From NCBI GenBank assembly GCA_020072785.1, contig JAIQGG010000002.1:434001-498000 (forward strand): a stretch of 64,000 nucleotides of DNA, in the 5' to 3' direction. Below are positions 9,082-17,008 of the stretch, in pieces; the stretch's first letter is position 1; each line of letters begins with the position of its first letter. Under the pieces are notes generated by a model. The model ran no database searches and was not told the origin of the DNA. It saw nothing but the letters and a program-made list of their open reading frames with translations. This stretch comes from Terriglobia bacterium. GTDB taxonomy: Bacteria > Acidobacteriota > Terriglobia > Acidiferrales > UBA7541. The position numbers and the translations under genes are program-made.

Positions 9082-9108
9082 TGTATGCGGGACCGCCAAG
9101 CGGTCAAC
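9082..9108 (+). repeat. palindromic repeat family, copy 4
   Basis: TGTATGCGGGACCGCCAAGC followed by GGTCAAC; the stem GACCGC/GCGGTC is intact. It ends 10 bp before the ribosome-binding site of the haem-barrel gene, so it probably lies in that mRNA leader. Confidence 0.65.
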
Positions 9109-9127
9109 TGATTGCACAGGAGGCAGT

Positions 9128-10531
9128 ATGTTCGGTGGGGCTTCCCAGGACCTAGGCAAAAGAAACAAGTGGACGTTGTTCACCTCGAGTCTGAGCTTTG
9201 CACTGCTCGTGGTGGCGGTCATCCTCGGGGACAGCCGGCCGGCGTATACGCTGCCGCTGCCGAGGGTGCAGGCGATCCCCGCGTTCGCGCGGAAATACGG
9301 CTTGCCCTGCTCGGCCTGTCACGAGGCGTGGCCGAAGCTGAATAACTTCGGACAGACATTCAAGGACAACGGGTACCAACTGGGGAACGACCGGGACGCT
9401 CCCATCTGGCAGCAGCCGACGTACTGGCCGATCGCGCTGCGCATGACGCCGCACTGGCACCGGGAAAACACCGACCATGTGCCCGTGGATGATCCAGCAA
9501 CAGAGAGCACGATCATCCAGGGGGTCACGACGCACGGGTTCGATCTTTCCGGCATGGACATGCTCACCGCCGGGACCCTGGCGAAGAACATCAGCTTCCT
9601 GCTGGTGCCGTCCGCGGACAATACGGGGGCATTTCACTTCGAATCGGCGAACGTGCGCTTCAGCAACCTGCTGAACACCAGCTGGCTGAACGTGAAGGTG
9701 GGGAAGTTCGAGCTGGACAACATGGTTTCCGAGAAGCGGATCATGACCCTGTCGGCGAACGGCGGCCTCTTCCAGCTCTACCATTTCCTGCCGCAGGGGG
9801 ACACCACGCCAACGGGATTCGGACTGGGGGACAACCAGCTCGGGGTGGAAGTCAGCGGGCATTCGAGGAACGACTATACGCGGTACTCGGTGGCGGTGCT
9901 GAGCGGCAGTGATGGGACCGAGAACCTGCCCTATGGGCGGGGGTATGACACGTACCTGACGTTCAGCCAGGCCTTCGATGCGGGAAGCTTGGGTCTGCAG
10001 CGGGTGGGTGTCTATTCCTATATTGGCCAGGCGCCGACGATCTTCCCGACGAGCGGAGGCGCTCCGATTGCCGGAGCCGGCGTGGGCAACGAGATGTTTT
10101 ACCGCACCGGGTTTTTTGGTCTCTGGTACATCAAGAAACTGGACTTCACGACGTTCTTCATGCACGGGTCGGAAAGCGCGTACCTGGGCACGGGGACGCC
10201 GGCCGACCAGACGCTGCCGGTGGGGGCGAAGAATCCGTCGTGGAACGGCGGGTGGATCGAGACGCACTACACGCTGAATCCGCAGTTCATCCTGATTCAG
10301 CGCTACGAGCTGATCCGCATGTCGCAACAGGCGCTTCCAGGCACCGCCGGGAATCTCGGGGACATCGATTCGCTCACCTTCGGGTACCGCTATTACCCGT
10401 TCATGACCAGCCGCGCCGGCTTTGCCTTCCACAACGAATACGCGCGGGTGCGGCAGCGGGGAACCGGTCCGCTTCCGGGCCAGGATTTGACGACCAACAG
10501 TTTGTTTCTCGGGTTTGACTTTGTTTTCTAA
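9128..10531 (+). CDS. single-haem outer-membrane beta-barrel protein
   Basis: A 467-residue protein with an N-terminal hydrophobic export segment (residues 17-34) and one haem c site, CSACH at residues 61-65, followed by 'EAWPKLNNFGQTFKDNGYQL'. The rest (about 100-467) alternates polar and aromatic residues and ends in 'TTNSLFLGFDFVF', a C-terminal aromatic typical of outer-membrane barrels. It therefore looks like a porin-like barrel with a haem domain at its periplasmic or pore end. GGAGGCAGT lies directly before ATG 9128. The next gene is a dihaem cytochrome 12 bp downstream, so electron transfer at the outer membrane is a reasonable inference. The substrate is unknown. Confidence 0.8.
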   Translation: MFGGASQDLGKRNKWTLFTSSLSFALLVVAVILGDSRPAYTLPLPRVQAIPAFARKYGLPCSACHEAWPKLNNFGQTFKDNGYQLGNDRDAPIWQQPTYWPIALRMTPHWHRENTDHVPVDDPATESTIIQGVTTHGFDLSGMDMLTAGTLAKNISFLLVPSADNTGAFHFESANVRFSNLLNTSWLNVKVGKFELDNMVSEKRIMTLSANGGLFQLYHFLPQGDTTPTGFGLGDNQLGVEVSGHSRNDYTRYSVAVLSGSDGTENLPYGRGYDTYLTFSQAFDAGSLGLQRVGVYSYIGQAPTIFPTSGGAPIAGAGVGNEMFYRTGFFGLWYIKKLDFTTFFMHGSESAYLGTGTPADQTLPVGAKNPSWNGGWIETHYTLNPQFILIQRYELIRMSQQALPGTAGNLGDIDSLTFGYRYYPFMTSRAGFAFHNEYARVRQRGTGPLPGQDLTTNSLFLGFDFVF

Positions 10532-10543
10532 AGGTGGAGACGC

Positions 10544-11374
10544 ATGAAGACGAAAGTGCCATCGAAGTGGTTGTTGTGCCTGAGCGCTCTCGCAATTCTG
10601 GCGCTCCCCTCGCTCTCCGTAGCGCAAGAGAGCCACATCGGGAAACTGACCGGCCATGCCGATTCCGGGAAGCAGTTGTACCGGAGATTCTGCATCGGGT
10701 GTCACGGGCCCCGCGGGGACGGGCAGGGCGAGAATGCGCCGTACGTGACGCCGCAGCCCCGCAATTTCGTGGCCGCGACGTTTAAGTGCCGGTCGACGGT
10801 GACGGGGATGCTGCCGACGGATGAGGACCTGTTCAACGCCATCACCCGCGGATTCAACACCACGAACATGCCGTCCTGGGATCCGCTGACCGAACAGCAG
10901 CGGGCGGACCTGGTGGCGTACATCAAGACCTTCTCGGAGCGCTGGAAGACGGAGAAGCCGGGGACGCCGATCGAGGTTCCGGCGGAGACGCCGGTGACGC
11001 TGGAGAGCATCAACCACGGCAAGGAGCTGTTCCAGAAGCTGGAATGCTGGAAGTGCCATGGGCCGGAGGGACGCGGAGACGGCCCGTCGGCGTCCACGCT
11101 GACCGACAGCAACGACCAGCCGATCCGTCCGTACAATTTTTCGGTGGGGACGCGCTTCAAGTGCGGGACGACGAACCAGGATCTGTATAAGATCTTCATC
11201 ACCGGGGTGGACGGGACTCCGATGCCGTCCTTTGCCGACGTGATCAAGCCGAACGAGGCCTGGGACCTGGTGCATTACCTGCGCACCCTGCAGGTGTCGC
11301 GCAAGGGGCCGGAGAATGACATCCTCAAGGCGCACGGCGGGGCAGCGAAGCCGGCGGACAAGTCCGGAAAGTAG
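10544..11374 (+). CDS. exported dihaem cytochrome c
   Basis: A 276-residue protein with signal peptide 'LLCLSALAILALPSLSVAQ'. Two class-I cytochrome c domains carry CIGCH (residues 50-54, followed by 'GPRGDGQGENAP') and CWKCH (168-172, followed by 'GPEGRGDGPSAS'). Each domain has a later Met in a 'NMPSW' or 'TPMPSF' motif, the likely axial ligand. The duplicated 'GPxGxGDG' motif suggests internal duplication. It sits 12 bp after the haem-barrel gene and before a cupredoxin-like gene and the cytochrome oxidase genes. It probably passes electrons through the periplasm to subunit II of that oxidase; this is inferred from position. Confidence 0.88.
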   Translation: MKTKVPSKWLLCLSALAILALPSLSVAQESHIGKLTGHADSGKQLYRRFCIGCHGPRGDGQGENAPYVTPQPRNFVAATFKCRSTVTGMLPTDEDLFNAITRGFNTTNMPSWDPLTEQQRADLVAYIKTFSERWKTEKPGTPIEVPAETPVTLESINHGKELFQKLECWKCHGPEGRGDGPSASTLTDSNDQPIRPYNFSVGTRFKCGTTNQDLYKIFITGVDGTPMPSFADVIKPNEAWDLVHYLRTLQVSRKGPENDILKAHGGAAKPADKSGK

Positions 11375-11412
11375 CGGTCGAACGTTTATAAGGGTCAGGA
11401 GGAACTACTAGT

Positions 11413-12126
11413 ATGAGATGCAAACATGTCTTCATGGCAGGTATAGCGGTATTGGCCGCGTCGGTGATGGCGGTCGCGGCGCCGAGCGGCGGGACGATCA
11501 GCGGCAAGGTGACCTACACAGGGACGCCGGCGAAGCAGAAGCCGATCGACATGTCCAAGGAGCCGAGCTGCGCGAAGCAGTACACGACGCCGCCCGTGAG
11601 CGAAACGGTGGTGACGGGCGAAGGCAACTCGCTGCACAACGTAGTGGTGTACATTTCGGCCGGAGCGCCGGACGGTGCGTCGGCGCCGGCGCAGGCGGTG
11701 ACTTTCGCGCAGAAGGGCTGCCGGTACATCCCGCACGTGGCGGTGCTGCAGGTGAATCAGGAACTGAAAGTGGTCAACGACGATCAGACCTCGCACAATA
11801 TTCACCCGCTGGCGAAGCTCAACCGGGAGTGGAACAAGTCGCAGCCGCCGGGCTCGCCGGCGATTACGGAAAAGTTCGAGAAAGAAGAGTTCATCCCGGT
11901 GAAGTGCAACATCCATCCGTGGATGCACGGGACGTTCGCGGTGCTGAAGACCACGCACTACGCGGTGACCGCGGACAACGGCGGATTCACGCTGCCGAAT
12001 CTTCCTCCGGGCAAGTACACCATCACGGCATGGCACGAATCCTACGGGACGCAGACGCAGGACGTGACCATCACCGGCAGTGAAACGAAGAGCGTCGACT
12101 TCGTCTTCAAGGCCAAGGCGTATTAG
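11413..12126 (+). CDS. cupredoxin-like protein with carboxypeptidase regulatory domain
   Basis: A 237-residue exported protein (signal 'MAGIAVLAASVMAVAA'). The N-terminal part reads 'GGTISGKVTYTGTPAKQKPI'. The central part has a plastocyanin-like copper pattern: 'NDDQTSHNIHP' supplies a His, and 'VKCNIHPWMHGTF' supplies Cys, His and Met in the usual type-1 order. The C-terminal strand set 'NGGFTLPNLPPGKYTITAWH' is a CarboxypepD_reg-like fold. Related proteins occur near cytochrome oxidases in several phyla. It is likely a periplasmic electron carrier or copper protein serving the oxidase genes immediately downstream. The leader has AGGAGGAA at 11397-11404. Confidence 0.8.
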   Translation: MRCKHVFMAGIAVLAASVMAVAAPSGGTISGKVTYTGTPAKQKPIDMSKEPSCAKQYTTPPVSETVVTGEGNSLHNVVVYISAGAPDGASAPAQAVTFAQKGCRYIPHVAVLQVNQELKVVNDDQTSHNIHPLAKLNREWNKSQPPGSPAITEKFEKEEFIPVKCNIHPWMHGTFAVLKTTHYAVTADNGGFTLPNLPPGKYTITAWHESYGTQTQDVTITGSETKSVDFVFKAKAY

Positions 12127-12186
12127 ACCCGCAAGACGGTAACCCTACGCAAGAAGAGCATGCAGGCTGGCTGCCGAAGAGCACAG

Positions 12187-12210
12187 GCGGGCCCGCAGGA
12201 GCGGGTCCGC
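12187..12210. repeat. hairpin in the leader of the oxidase genes
   Basis: GCGGGCCCGC at 12187-12196 pairs with GCGGGTCCGC at 12201-12210 (one G-T pair) around AGGA, 14 bp before the coxB start. There is no T-run. It could protect mRNA, attenuate read-through or lower translation of coxB. Confidence 0.45.
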
Positions 12211-12224
12211 AGAGGCGAGGCATC

Positions 12225-13028
12225 ATGGGTAAATTGTTTGCGGTAATCCTGACCATCATCGCGCTGGTTTCCGCCGTGCCGATCGTGATGCACACGTGGT
12301 GGATGCCGCAGGATATTTCCACGCACGGGCACGCCATCGACGAGCAGATGTCGGAGACCATGGCGGAAGCGGGGTTCTCGTTTCTGGCGGCCCAGCTGCT
12401 GTTGGCCTTTTTCGTGTGGAAGTTTTCGAACCGCAAGGATGACGGGAAGATCCGGACGTTTCCGGGCGGGGCGAAAGCGCTGGTGGTGGCAGCCTTCATC
12501 CTGGTAGGCACAGAAATGCTGGCGCTGGGAGTGCTGGGACAAAAGGCCTGGGCCAGCGTCTATTTCACGGCGCCGGCGGCCAACGCGCTGCAGGTGCAGG
12601 CGCAGGCGGGTCAGTTTGCCTTCTACTTCCGGTATCCGGGGGCGGACGGGAAGTTCGGGGCGCTGCATCCGGACAAGATCGACGAAGGCAACCAGAACTA
12701 CTTCGGACTGGATCCGGAGAACGAAGTAGAGGCGCGGGACGACATCGTGACGGGCGAGTTGGCCATTCCGGTAAACCGGGAAGTGAACCTGATGATGCAT
12801 GCGAAGGATGTGGGGCACTCGTTCTACGTGCGGGAACTGCGCATCCAGCAGGATTTCGTGCCCGGGCTGGATCTGGCGGTGCATTTCACGGCCACGAAGA
12901 CGGGACGCTATGAGATCGTGTGCACGCAACTCTGCGGGCTCGGGCACTACAACATGAAGGCGTATCTGAACGTGATGTCGCAGGAAGATTTCGACAAGTG
13001 GATGAAGGAGAAGGCGTCGGAACAGTAA
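12225..13028 (+). CDS. coxB: cytochrome c oxidase subunit II
   Basis: A 267-residue subunit carrying the CuA centre that accepts electrons from cytochrome c. An N-terminal hydrophobic segment 'LFAVILTIIALVSAVPIVM' and a second membrane helix 'FLAAQLLLAFFVWKFS' precede a third hydrophobic stretch near residue 90. The periplasmic domain has 'KDVGHSFYVRELRIQQDFVPG' (CuA His) and 'VCTQLCGLGHYNM' (the two Cys, second His and Met of CuA). The usual Glu between the cysteines is Gln, but that residue only gives a backbone ligand. Its N-terminus is unusual in having three hydrophobic segments. It is the first gene of the oxidase block. Confidence 0.92.
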   Translation: MGKLFAVILTIIALVSAVPIVMHTWWMPQDISTHGHAIDEQMSETMAEAGFSFLAAQLLLAFFVWKFSNRKDDGKIRTFPGGAKALVVAAFILVGTEMLALGVLGQKAWASVYFTAPAANALQVQAQAGQFAFYFRYPGADGKFGALHPDKIDEGNQNYFGLDPENEVEARDDIVTGELAIPVNREVNLMMHAKDVGHSFYVRELRIQQDFVPGLDLAVHFTATKTGRYEIVCTQLCGLGHYNMKAYLNVMSQEDFDKWMKEKASEQ

Positions 13029-13096
13029 CCCAGCCCGGACGACGCTGCGGAGGTCAGCAGCAGCGAGCGCCCGGTGTTCCCCTGTGAGGTGAGCAC

Positions 13097-14872
13097 ATGC
13101 AAGAAGCATCCGCGCAGCAAGCACATCAGCACGCACCCCCGCAAGGATTCCTGCGGAAGTATGTCTTCAGCCTCGATCACAAGGTGATCGGAAAGCAATA
13201 CTACGCCCTGGCGCTGGTGGCCGTGTTTATGGGCATGGCGCTGTCCTGGCTGATGCGTTTCCATCTCATTTGGCCGAATTCCAAAATCTTCGGCCTGGAA
13301 CTGCTCTCGAAGGTCGGCGCTCCCGGCGGCGTGATGACGCCGGAGTACTACCTGTCGCTGCTGACCATGCACGGGACGCTGATGGTGTTCTTCGTGCTGA
13401 CCAACGCGCCGTTCGCCGCGTTCGGGAACTACTTCCTGCCGATTCAGATCGGCGCGGAAGACATGGCCTTCCCGCGGTTCAATATGATGTCGTTCTGGAC
13501 CACGCTTGCGGCATTCCTGGTACTGGTGACGGCCTTCGTCATTCCGGACGGCCCGCCGATCTCCGGGTGGACCGCCTATGCGCCGCTCAGCGCGGTGGGT
13601 TCGGATGCCGGGCCGGGCCTGGGCTGGGGCCAGAACCTTTGGGGCATCTCCATCGCCATCTTTTGCATTGGCTCGCTGCTGGGCTCGCTGAATTTCATCG
13701 CTACCACGCTGGATCTGCGGGCCAAGGGGATGACGCTGATGCGCATGCCGATTTGCACCTGGGCGTGGTTCATCACCTCGTGCATCAGCCTGCTGGCCTT
13801 TGCGGTGCTTCTGCCGGCCTGCGTGCTGCTGATTCTGGACCGCACCGCGGGAACCAGCTTCTTCATTCCCGCGGGCCTGGTGGTGAGCGACCGTTTGCAG
13901 CCGCATGCCGGCGGTTCGCCGCTGCTCTGGCAGCATCTGTTCTGGTTCTTCGGACACCCCGAGGTGTACATCGCCATTCTGCCCGCCATGGGCATCGTTT
14001 CCCACGTCCTGATCAACAGCATCCGGCGGCCGCTGCTGAGCGCCAAGGTGGTCATCTACTCGATGATGTCCATCGGGTTCCTGAGCTACATGGTCTGGGG
14101 ACATCACATGTTCGTGAGCGGAATGAATCCGTTCTCGTCGCTGATGTTTTCCTTTCCCACGCTGACCATCACCATTCCGGCGACGATCATGACCCTGATC
14201 TGGCTGGGGAGCCTCTACGGCTCGAAGATACGCATCACCGCCGCGTCTCTTTTCGCTCTGGGTTTCATCTCCATGTTCGTTAGCGGAGGCGTAAGCGGCT
14301 TCTTTCTGGCGCAGCCGTCCCTCGACATCGTGCTGCACGCCACGTACTTTGTCGTCGGACACTTTCACATGGTCATGGGCGTCGCGGCGATCTTCGGGGT
14401 ATTCGCCGGGACCTACTTCTGGTTCCCGAAGATGACCGGGCGGATGATGAATGACAGCCTTGGGAAATTGCATTTCTGGCTGACCTTTGTGGGCACCTAT
14501 TGCATCTTCATGCCTTTTCACTACCTCGGACTCATCGGCAACGTGCGGCGGTACTCGGCGTTTGTGGACGACTTCCTGCTGCCGCTGATGCCGCTGCACA
14601 AATTCATCTCCATCGCGGCGTTCGTTACCGGAGCGGCGCAGTTCCTCTTCCTCTATAACCTGATCCACAGCCGTTTCTGGGGCAAGCCGGCGCCGGTGAA
14701 CCCGTGGGAAGCGACGTCGCTGGAGTGGACGATTCCGTCGCCCCCGCCGTGGGATAACTTCGGCGGGAAGCACCCGGTGGTCTATCACGATCCCTATCAG
14801 TACGGCGTGAAGGGATCCTTGGGCGATTACGTGATGCAGGATTCTCCGGAGCCGGAAGTTCCGGGATCCTGA
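13097..14872 (+). CDS. coxA: cytochrome c oxidase subunit I
   Basis: The 591-residue catalytic subunit of a haem-copper oxidase, which reduces O2 and pumps protons. The low-spin haem His is in 'MHGTLMVFF', the CuB ligands are in 'GHPEVY' and 'WGHHMF', and the haem a3/a His pair is in 'VVGHFHMVMG'. The cross-link Tyr of 'GHPEVY' is kept, so this is an O2 reductase and not an NO reductase. 'GAEDMAFPRFNMMSFW' keeps the D-channel Asp but changes the second Asn. In the K-channel region I read 'TIPATIMTLIWL' where many A-type enzymes have 'IPTGIK', so the Lys seems to be Met. About 12 membrane helices plus a short hydrophilic tail. Confidence 0.94.
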   Translation: MQEASAQQAHQHAPPQGFLRKYVFSLDHKVIGKQYYALALVAVFMGMALSWLMRFHLIWPNSKIFGLELLSKVGAPGGVMTPEYYLSLLTMHGTLMVFFVLTNAPFAAFGNYFLPIQIGAEDMAFPRFNMMSFWTTLAAFLVLVTAFVIPDGPPISGWTAYAPLSAVGSDAGPGLGWGQNLWGISIAIFCIGSLLGSLNFIATTLDLRAKGMTLMRMPICTWAWFITSCISLLAFAVLLPACVLLILDRTAGTSFFIPAGLVVSDRLQPHAGGSPLLWQHLFWFFGHPEVYIAILPAMGIVSHVLINSIRRPLLSAKVVIYSMMSIGFLSYMVWGHHMFVSGMNPFSSLMFSFPTLTITIPATIMTLIWLGSLYGSKIRITAASLFALGFISMFVSGGVSGFFLAQPSLDIVLHATYFVVGHFHMVMGVAAIFGVFAGTYFWFPKMTGRMMNDSLGKLHFWLTFVGTYCIFMPFHYLGLIGNVRRYSAFVDDFLLPLMPLHKFISIAAFVTGAAQFLFLYNLIHSRFWGKPAPVNPWEATSLEWTIPSPPPWDNFGGKHPVVYHDPYQYGVKGSLGDYVMQDSPEPEVPGS

Positions 14873-14948
14873 GAGCCAGGGTGTAGAGACGACAGGGGCT
14901 GCCGCCGTGCCGGATGGCGATGGCAAGAGCATGCCGGGGGATCCAGGA

Positions 14949-15563
14949 ATGAACACACAGGCGGGCACAATCACAGCGGTGGGGAAGAGCGGAGCCGCGG
15001 AAGCGGCGAAGAGCGGCATCTGGGTGGGGATTGCGGCCATCACGATGTCCTTCGCGGCGTTCACCAGCGCCATCATCGTGCGCCAGGGCAGCGATCCATC
15101 CTGGCGGCACCTCGCGCTGCCGCCGGTGCTGTACCTCACGACGCTGATCCTGCTGAGCAGCAGCGTGACGCTGGAGATGTCGCGGCGGGGGATCAGCGCG
15201 CTGACGGCGGGTAGCGGAACGAAAGAAGGCGGGGAAGTTGCGGCAGGGAGCCTGCGCTGGCTCTACGGCACGCTGGGGCTGGGGCTACTGTTCGTGGCCG
15301 GACAGTATGTGGCCTGGCAGCAACTGGCTGCGCAGGGGATTTTTCTGGCGACGAATCCGAGCAGTTCGTTCTTCTACGTGCTGACGGCCATGCACGCGCT
15401 GCACGTGCTGGGCGGGCTGGTGGCGCTGGCGTATGTGCTGCGCAAGCTGGCAGGAGCGCGGCCGGCGTTGCGGAGGAGTACCTACGAGGCCATGTGCGTC
15501 TACTGGCACTTCATGGGCGGGCTGTGGGTTTATCTTCTGATGGTCATGCGGATGAGGCTGTAA
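14949..15563 (+). CDS. cytochrome c oxidase subunit III-like protein (first copy)
   Basis: A membrane protein of about 204 residues with five likely helices. 'FFYVLTAMHALHVLGGLVAL' and 'YEAMCVYWHFMGGLWVYLLM' match the His- and Trp-rich signature of haem-copper oxidase subunit III. It stands between coxA and a second, clearly different subunit III gene, an arrangement I associate with acidobacterial oxidase loci. Two in-frame ATGs lie upstream (14907, 14931). The ATG at 14949 gives the cleanest N-terminus and has CCAGGA just before it, but the start is uncertain. Confidence 0.82.
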   Translation: MNTQAGTITAVGKSGAAEAAKSGIWVGIAAITMSFAAFTSAIIVRQGSDPSWRHLALPPVLYLTTLILLSSSVTLEMSRRGISALTAGSGTKEGGEVAAGSLRWLYGTLGLGLLFVAGQYVAWQQLAAQGIFLATNPSSSFFYVLTAMHALHVLGGLVALAYVLRKLAGARPALRRSTYEAMCVYWHFMGGLWVYLLMVMRMRL

Positions 15564-15585
15564 GCGAAACCGACGGGGAGGCGCT

Positions 15586-16215
15586 GTGAGCGAATCGAAT
15601 CTCAGCATGGGAGCGGGCCACGCCGCTTTGATGGAAGGATCGCCGTACGCGATTCCGTCCCGGAAGCTGACCATGTGGCTGTTCATTATCTCGGACGCGG
15701 TGACGTTCGGAGCGTTGCTGTTTGCCTATGGGTATGTGCGCACCGCGAGCCCCAATTGGCCGGAGCCCTTCAAGTTTTTTCCCAGCATCCTGAACGTCAT
15801 GATTATGACCTTCGTTCTGGTGACCAGCAGCCTGACCATGCTCATGGCCGTGGATGCCTCCAAGAACGGCGACAAGCCCAGGACGATGCGGTGGATGGGC
15901 CTGACCATGCTTCTTGGAGCGATCTTCGCGGGCTTGCACATTCGCGAGTGGGTGGGCCTGATTCATGAAGGGGTGCGGCTGTTCCAGAATCCCTGGGGCT
16001 CGTCGCTGTTCGGGGCCACGTTCTTCAGTATCACCGGACTGCACCTGTTGCACGTCATCAGCGGTGTCATCGCGCTATCCGTCATTGCCCGCGGCTTTGC
16101 CCGGGGCAGGCTTACCGCGGGCCACGTGGAAACCGTGGGCCTGTACTGGCACTTCGTGGACGTGGTCTGGATGTTTGTCGTGCCGCTCGTGTATCTGGTG
16201 AATGTTGCGCGTTAG
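15586..16215 (+). CDS. coxC: cytochrome c oxidase subunit III (second copy)
   Basis: A 209-residue membrane protein; subunit III stabilises the catalytic core and supports proton uptake. 'KLTMWLFIISDAVTFGALLF' is the family's first-helix signature. 'HVISGVIALSVIARGFARGR' and 'GLYWHFVDVVWMFVVPLVYL' give the characteristic last helices. The start at 15586 is GTG preceded by GGGGAGGCG. It lies 22 bp after the first subunit III-like gene and 30 bp before subunit IV, in one evident operon. Confidence 0.92.
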   Translation: MSESNLSMGAGHAALMEGSPYAIPSRKLTMWLFIISDAVTFGALLFAYGYVRTASPNWPEPFKFFPSILNVMIMTFVLVTSSLTMLMAVDASKNGDKPRTMRWMGLTMLLGAIFAGLHIREWVGLIHEGVRLFQNPWGSSLFGATFFSITGLHLLHVISGVIALSVIARGFARGRLTAGHVETVGLYWHFVDVVWMFVVPLVYLVNVAR

Positions 16216-16245
16216 TGCGCGGAAACGGTAAAAAGAGGAGCGCTC

Positions 16246-16557
16246 ATGAATACTGCGGAACAGCCGAAGAGCCAGGTAAAGCGGTACCTCATTATCTATT
16301 TTTTTCTTCTCGCCCTCGCCAGTGTGCAGTTTATCCTTGCCTACCAGCATGTGGAAGGCGTGCAGCTCCTGGTGCGCATGCTGGCTGTGGCTCTGATCCA
16401 AGCCGCGCTTGCGGTCATGTACTTCATGCATCTGGCGGAAGAGCGGCGCAGCCTGTTTCTGACGCTGATCCCGGCCACGATCTTCGTGCTGCTGATGATG
16501 AACATGATCTGGTCGGACAGCTTCCGGCTGCTGCACTTCCGGTTGCTAGCGAAGTAG
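16246..16557 (+). CDS. coxD: cytochrome c oxidase subunit IV (prokaryotic type)
   Basis: A 103-residue protein with three hydrophobic helices ('YLIIYFFLLALASVQFILAY', 'LLVRMLAVALIQAALAVMYF', 'LFLTLIPATIFVLLMMNMIW'). 'AALAVMYFMHL' is the usual conserved stretch of the prokaryotic subunit IV family. It is a small accessory subunit with no cofactor. AAGAGGAG at 16232-16239 is a good ribosome site. It directly follows coxC. Confidence 0.87.
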   Translation: MNTAEQPKSQVKRYLIIYFFLLALASVQFILAYQHVEGVQLLVRMLAVALIQAALAVMYFMHLAEERRSLFLTLIPATIFVLLMMNMIWSDSFRLLHFRLLAK

Positions 16558-16587
16558 CGGGGCGCGCGGCGCGAGGAGCGGAAAGCG

Positions 16588-16830
16588 ATGATACGGGCAA
16601 GAATTCGAGGTGCCGGGAAGGGCATGGCGCTGCTGGGGGCGCTGCTGATGCCTTCGCTGGCGTTCGCGCAGAACTGCGCGCTGTGCTACACGCAGGCGGC
16701 GGGGGCGGGTCCGCGGCTGATACAGGCGCTGCGCAGCGGCATTCTCGTCCTGATCTTCCCGCCGATGGCCATCTGCATTGCCATCGCGGTGGCCGCCTAT
16801 CGCAAGCGCAATCAGTTCAACGAAGACTGA
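16588..16830 (+). CDS. CxxC mini-protein at the end of the oxidase operon
   Basis: An 80-residue protein with a signal-like first helix ('GMALLGALLMPSLAFA'), then 'QNCALCYTQAAGAGPRLIQA' and a second helix 'LRSGILVLIFPPMAICIAIA', ending in 'AYRKRNQFNED'. The CxxC after the predicted cleavage site would lie in the periplasm close to the membrane. Its position at the end of the cox operon, just before the terminator, suggests a role in oxidase assembly (copper or haem handling, or thiol chemistry) or as a small structural subunit. I know of no established function. Confidence 0.8.
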   Translation: MIRARIRGAGKGMALLGALLMPSLAFAQNCALCYTQAAGAGPRLIQALRSGILVLIFPPMAICIAIAVAAYRKRNQFNED

Positions 16831-16853
16831 TTGCCATCCCCTGCAGGGAATCG

Positions 16854-16886
16854 AGCCTCGCCCTCTTGGCGGGGCTTTTCTATTTT
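16854..16886 (+). terminator. Rho-independent terminator of the oxidase operon
   Basis: AGCCTCGCC at 16854-16862 pairs with GGCGGGGCT at 16868-16876 (one G-T pair) around CTCTT, followed by TTTCTATTTT. It lies 23 bp after the last gene. Confidence 0.88.
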
Positions 16887-17008
16887 GGGAAGGTGCTGCG
16901 GAGGCCGGAAGTTCTGCGCTATGATGCCCGGTCCCATCCCGTGGTTCACCCGAGGCGGCCCTGACAACCGAGTCCACGGCGAGCAAGGCGAGCAGGACGC
17001 GCGCCCAG

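Larger units (their letters stand above)
8584..9127. other. 544-bp divergent intergenic region
   Basis: It separates the SH3 pair (minus) from the haem-barrel gene (plus) and should hold both promoters. It contains two copies of the palindromic repeat (8661-8689, 9082-9108) and an A-rich stretch near 8789-8820 that stands out from the GC-rich surroundings. I could not pick a convincing -35/-10 pair. Frames through it look non-coding. Confidence 0.5.

Noticed and set aside
8827-9111. A 94-codon frame upstream of the haem-barrel gene
   Set aside because: It ends in the palindromic repeat, shows no domain and lies in the expected promoter/leader region.
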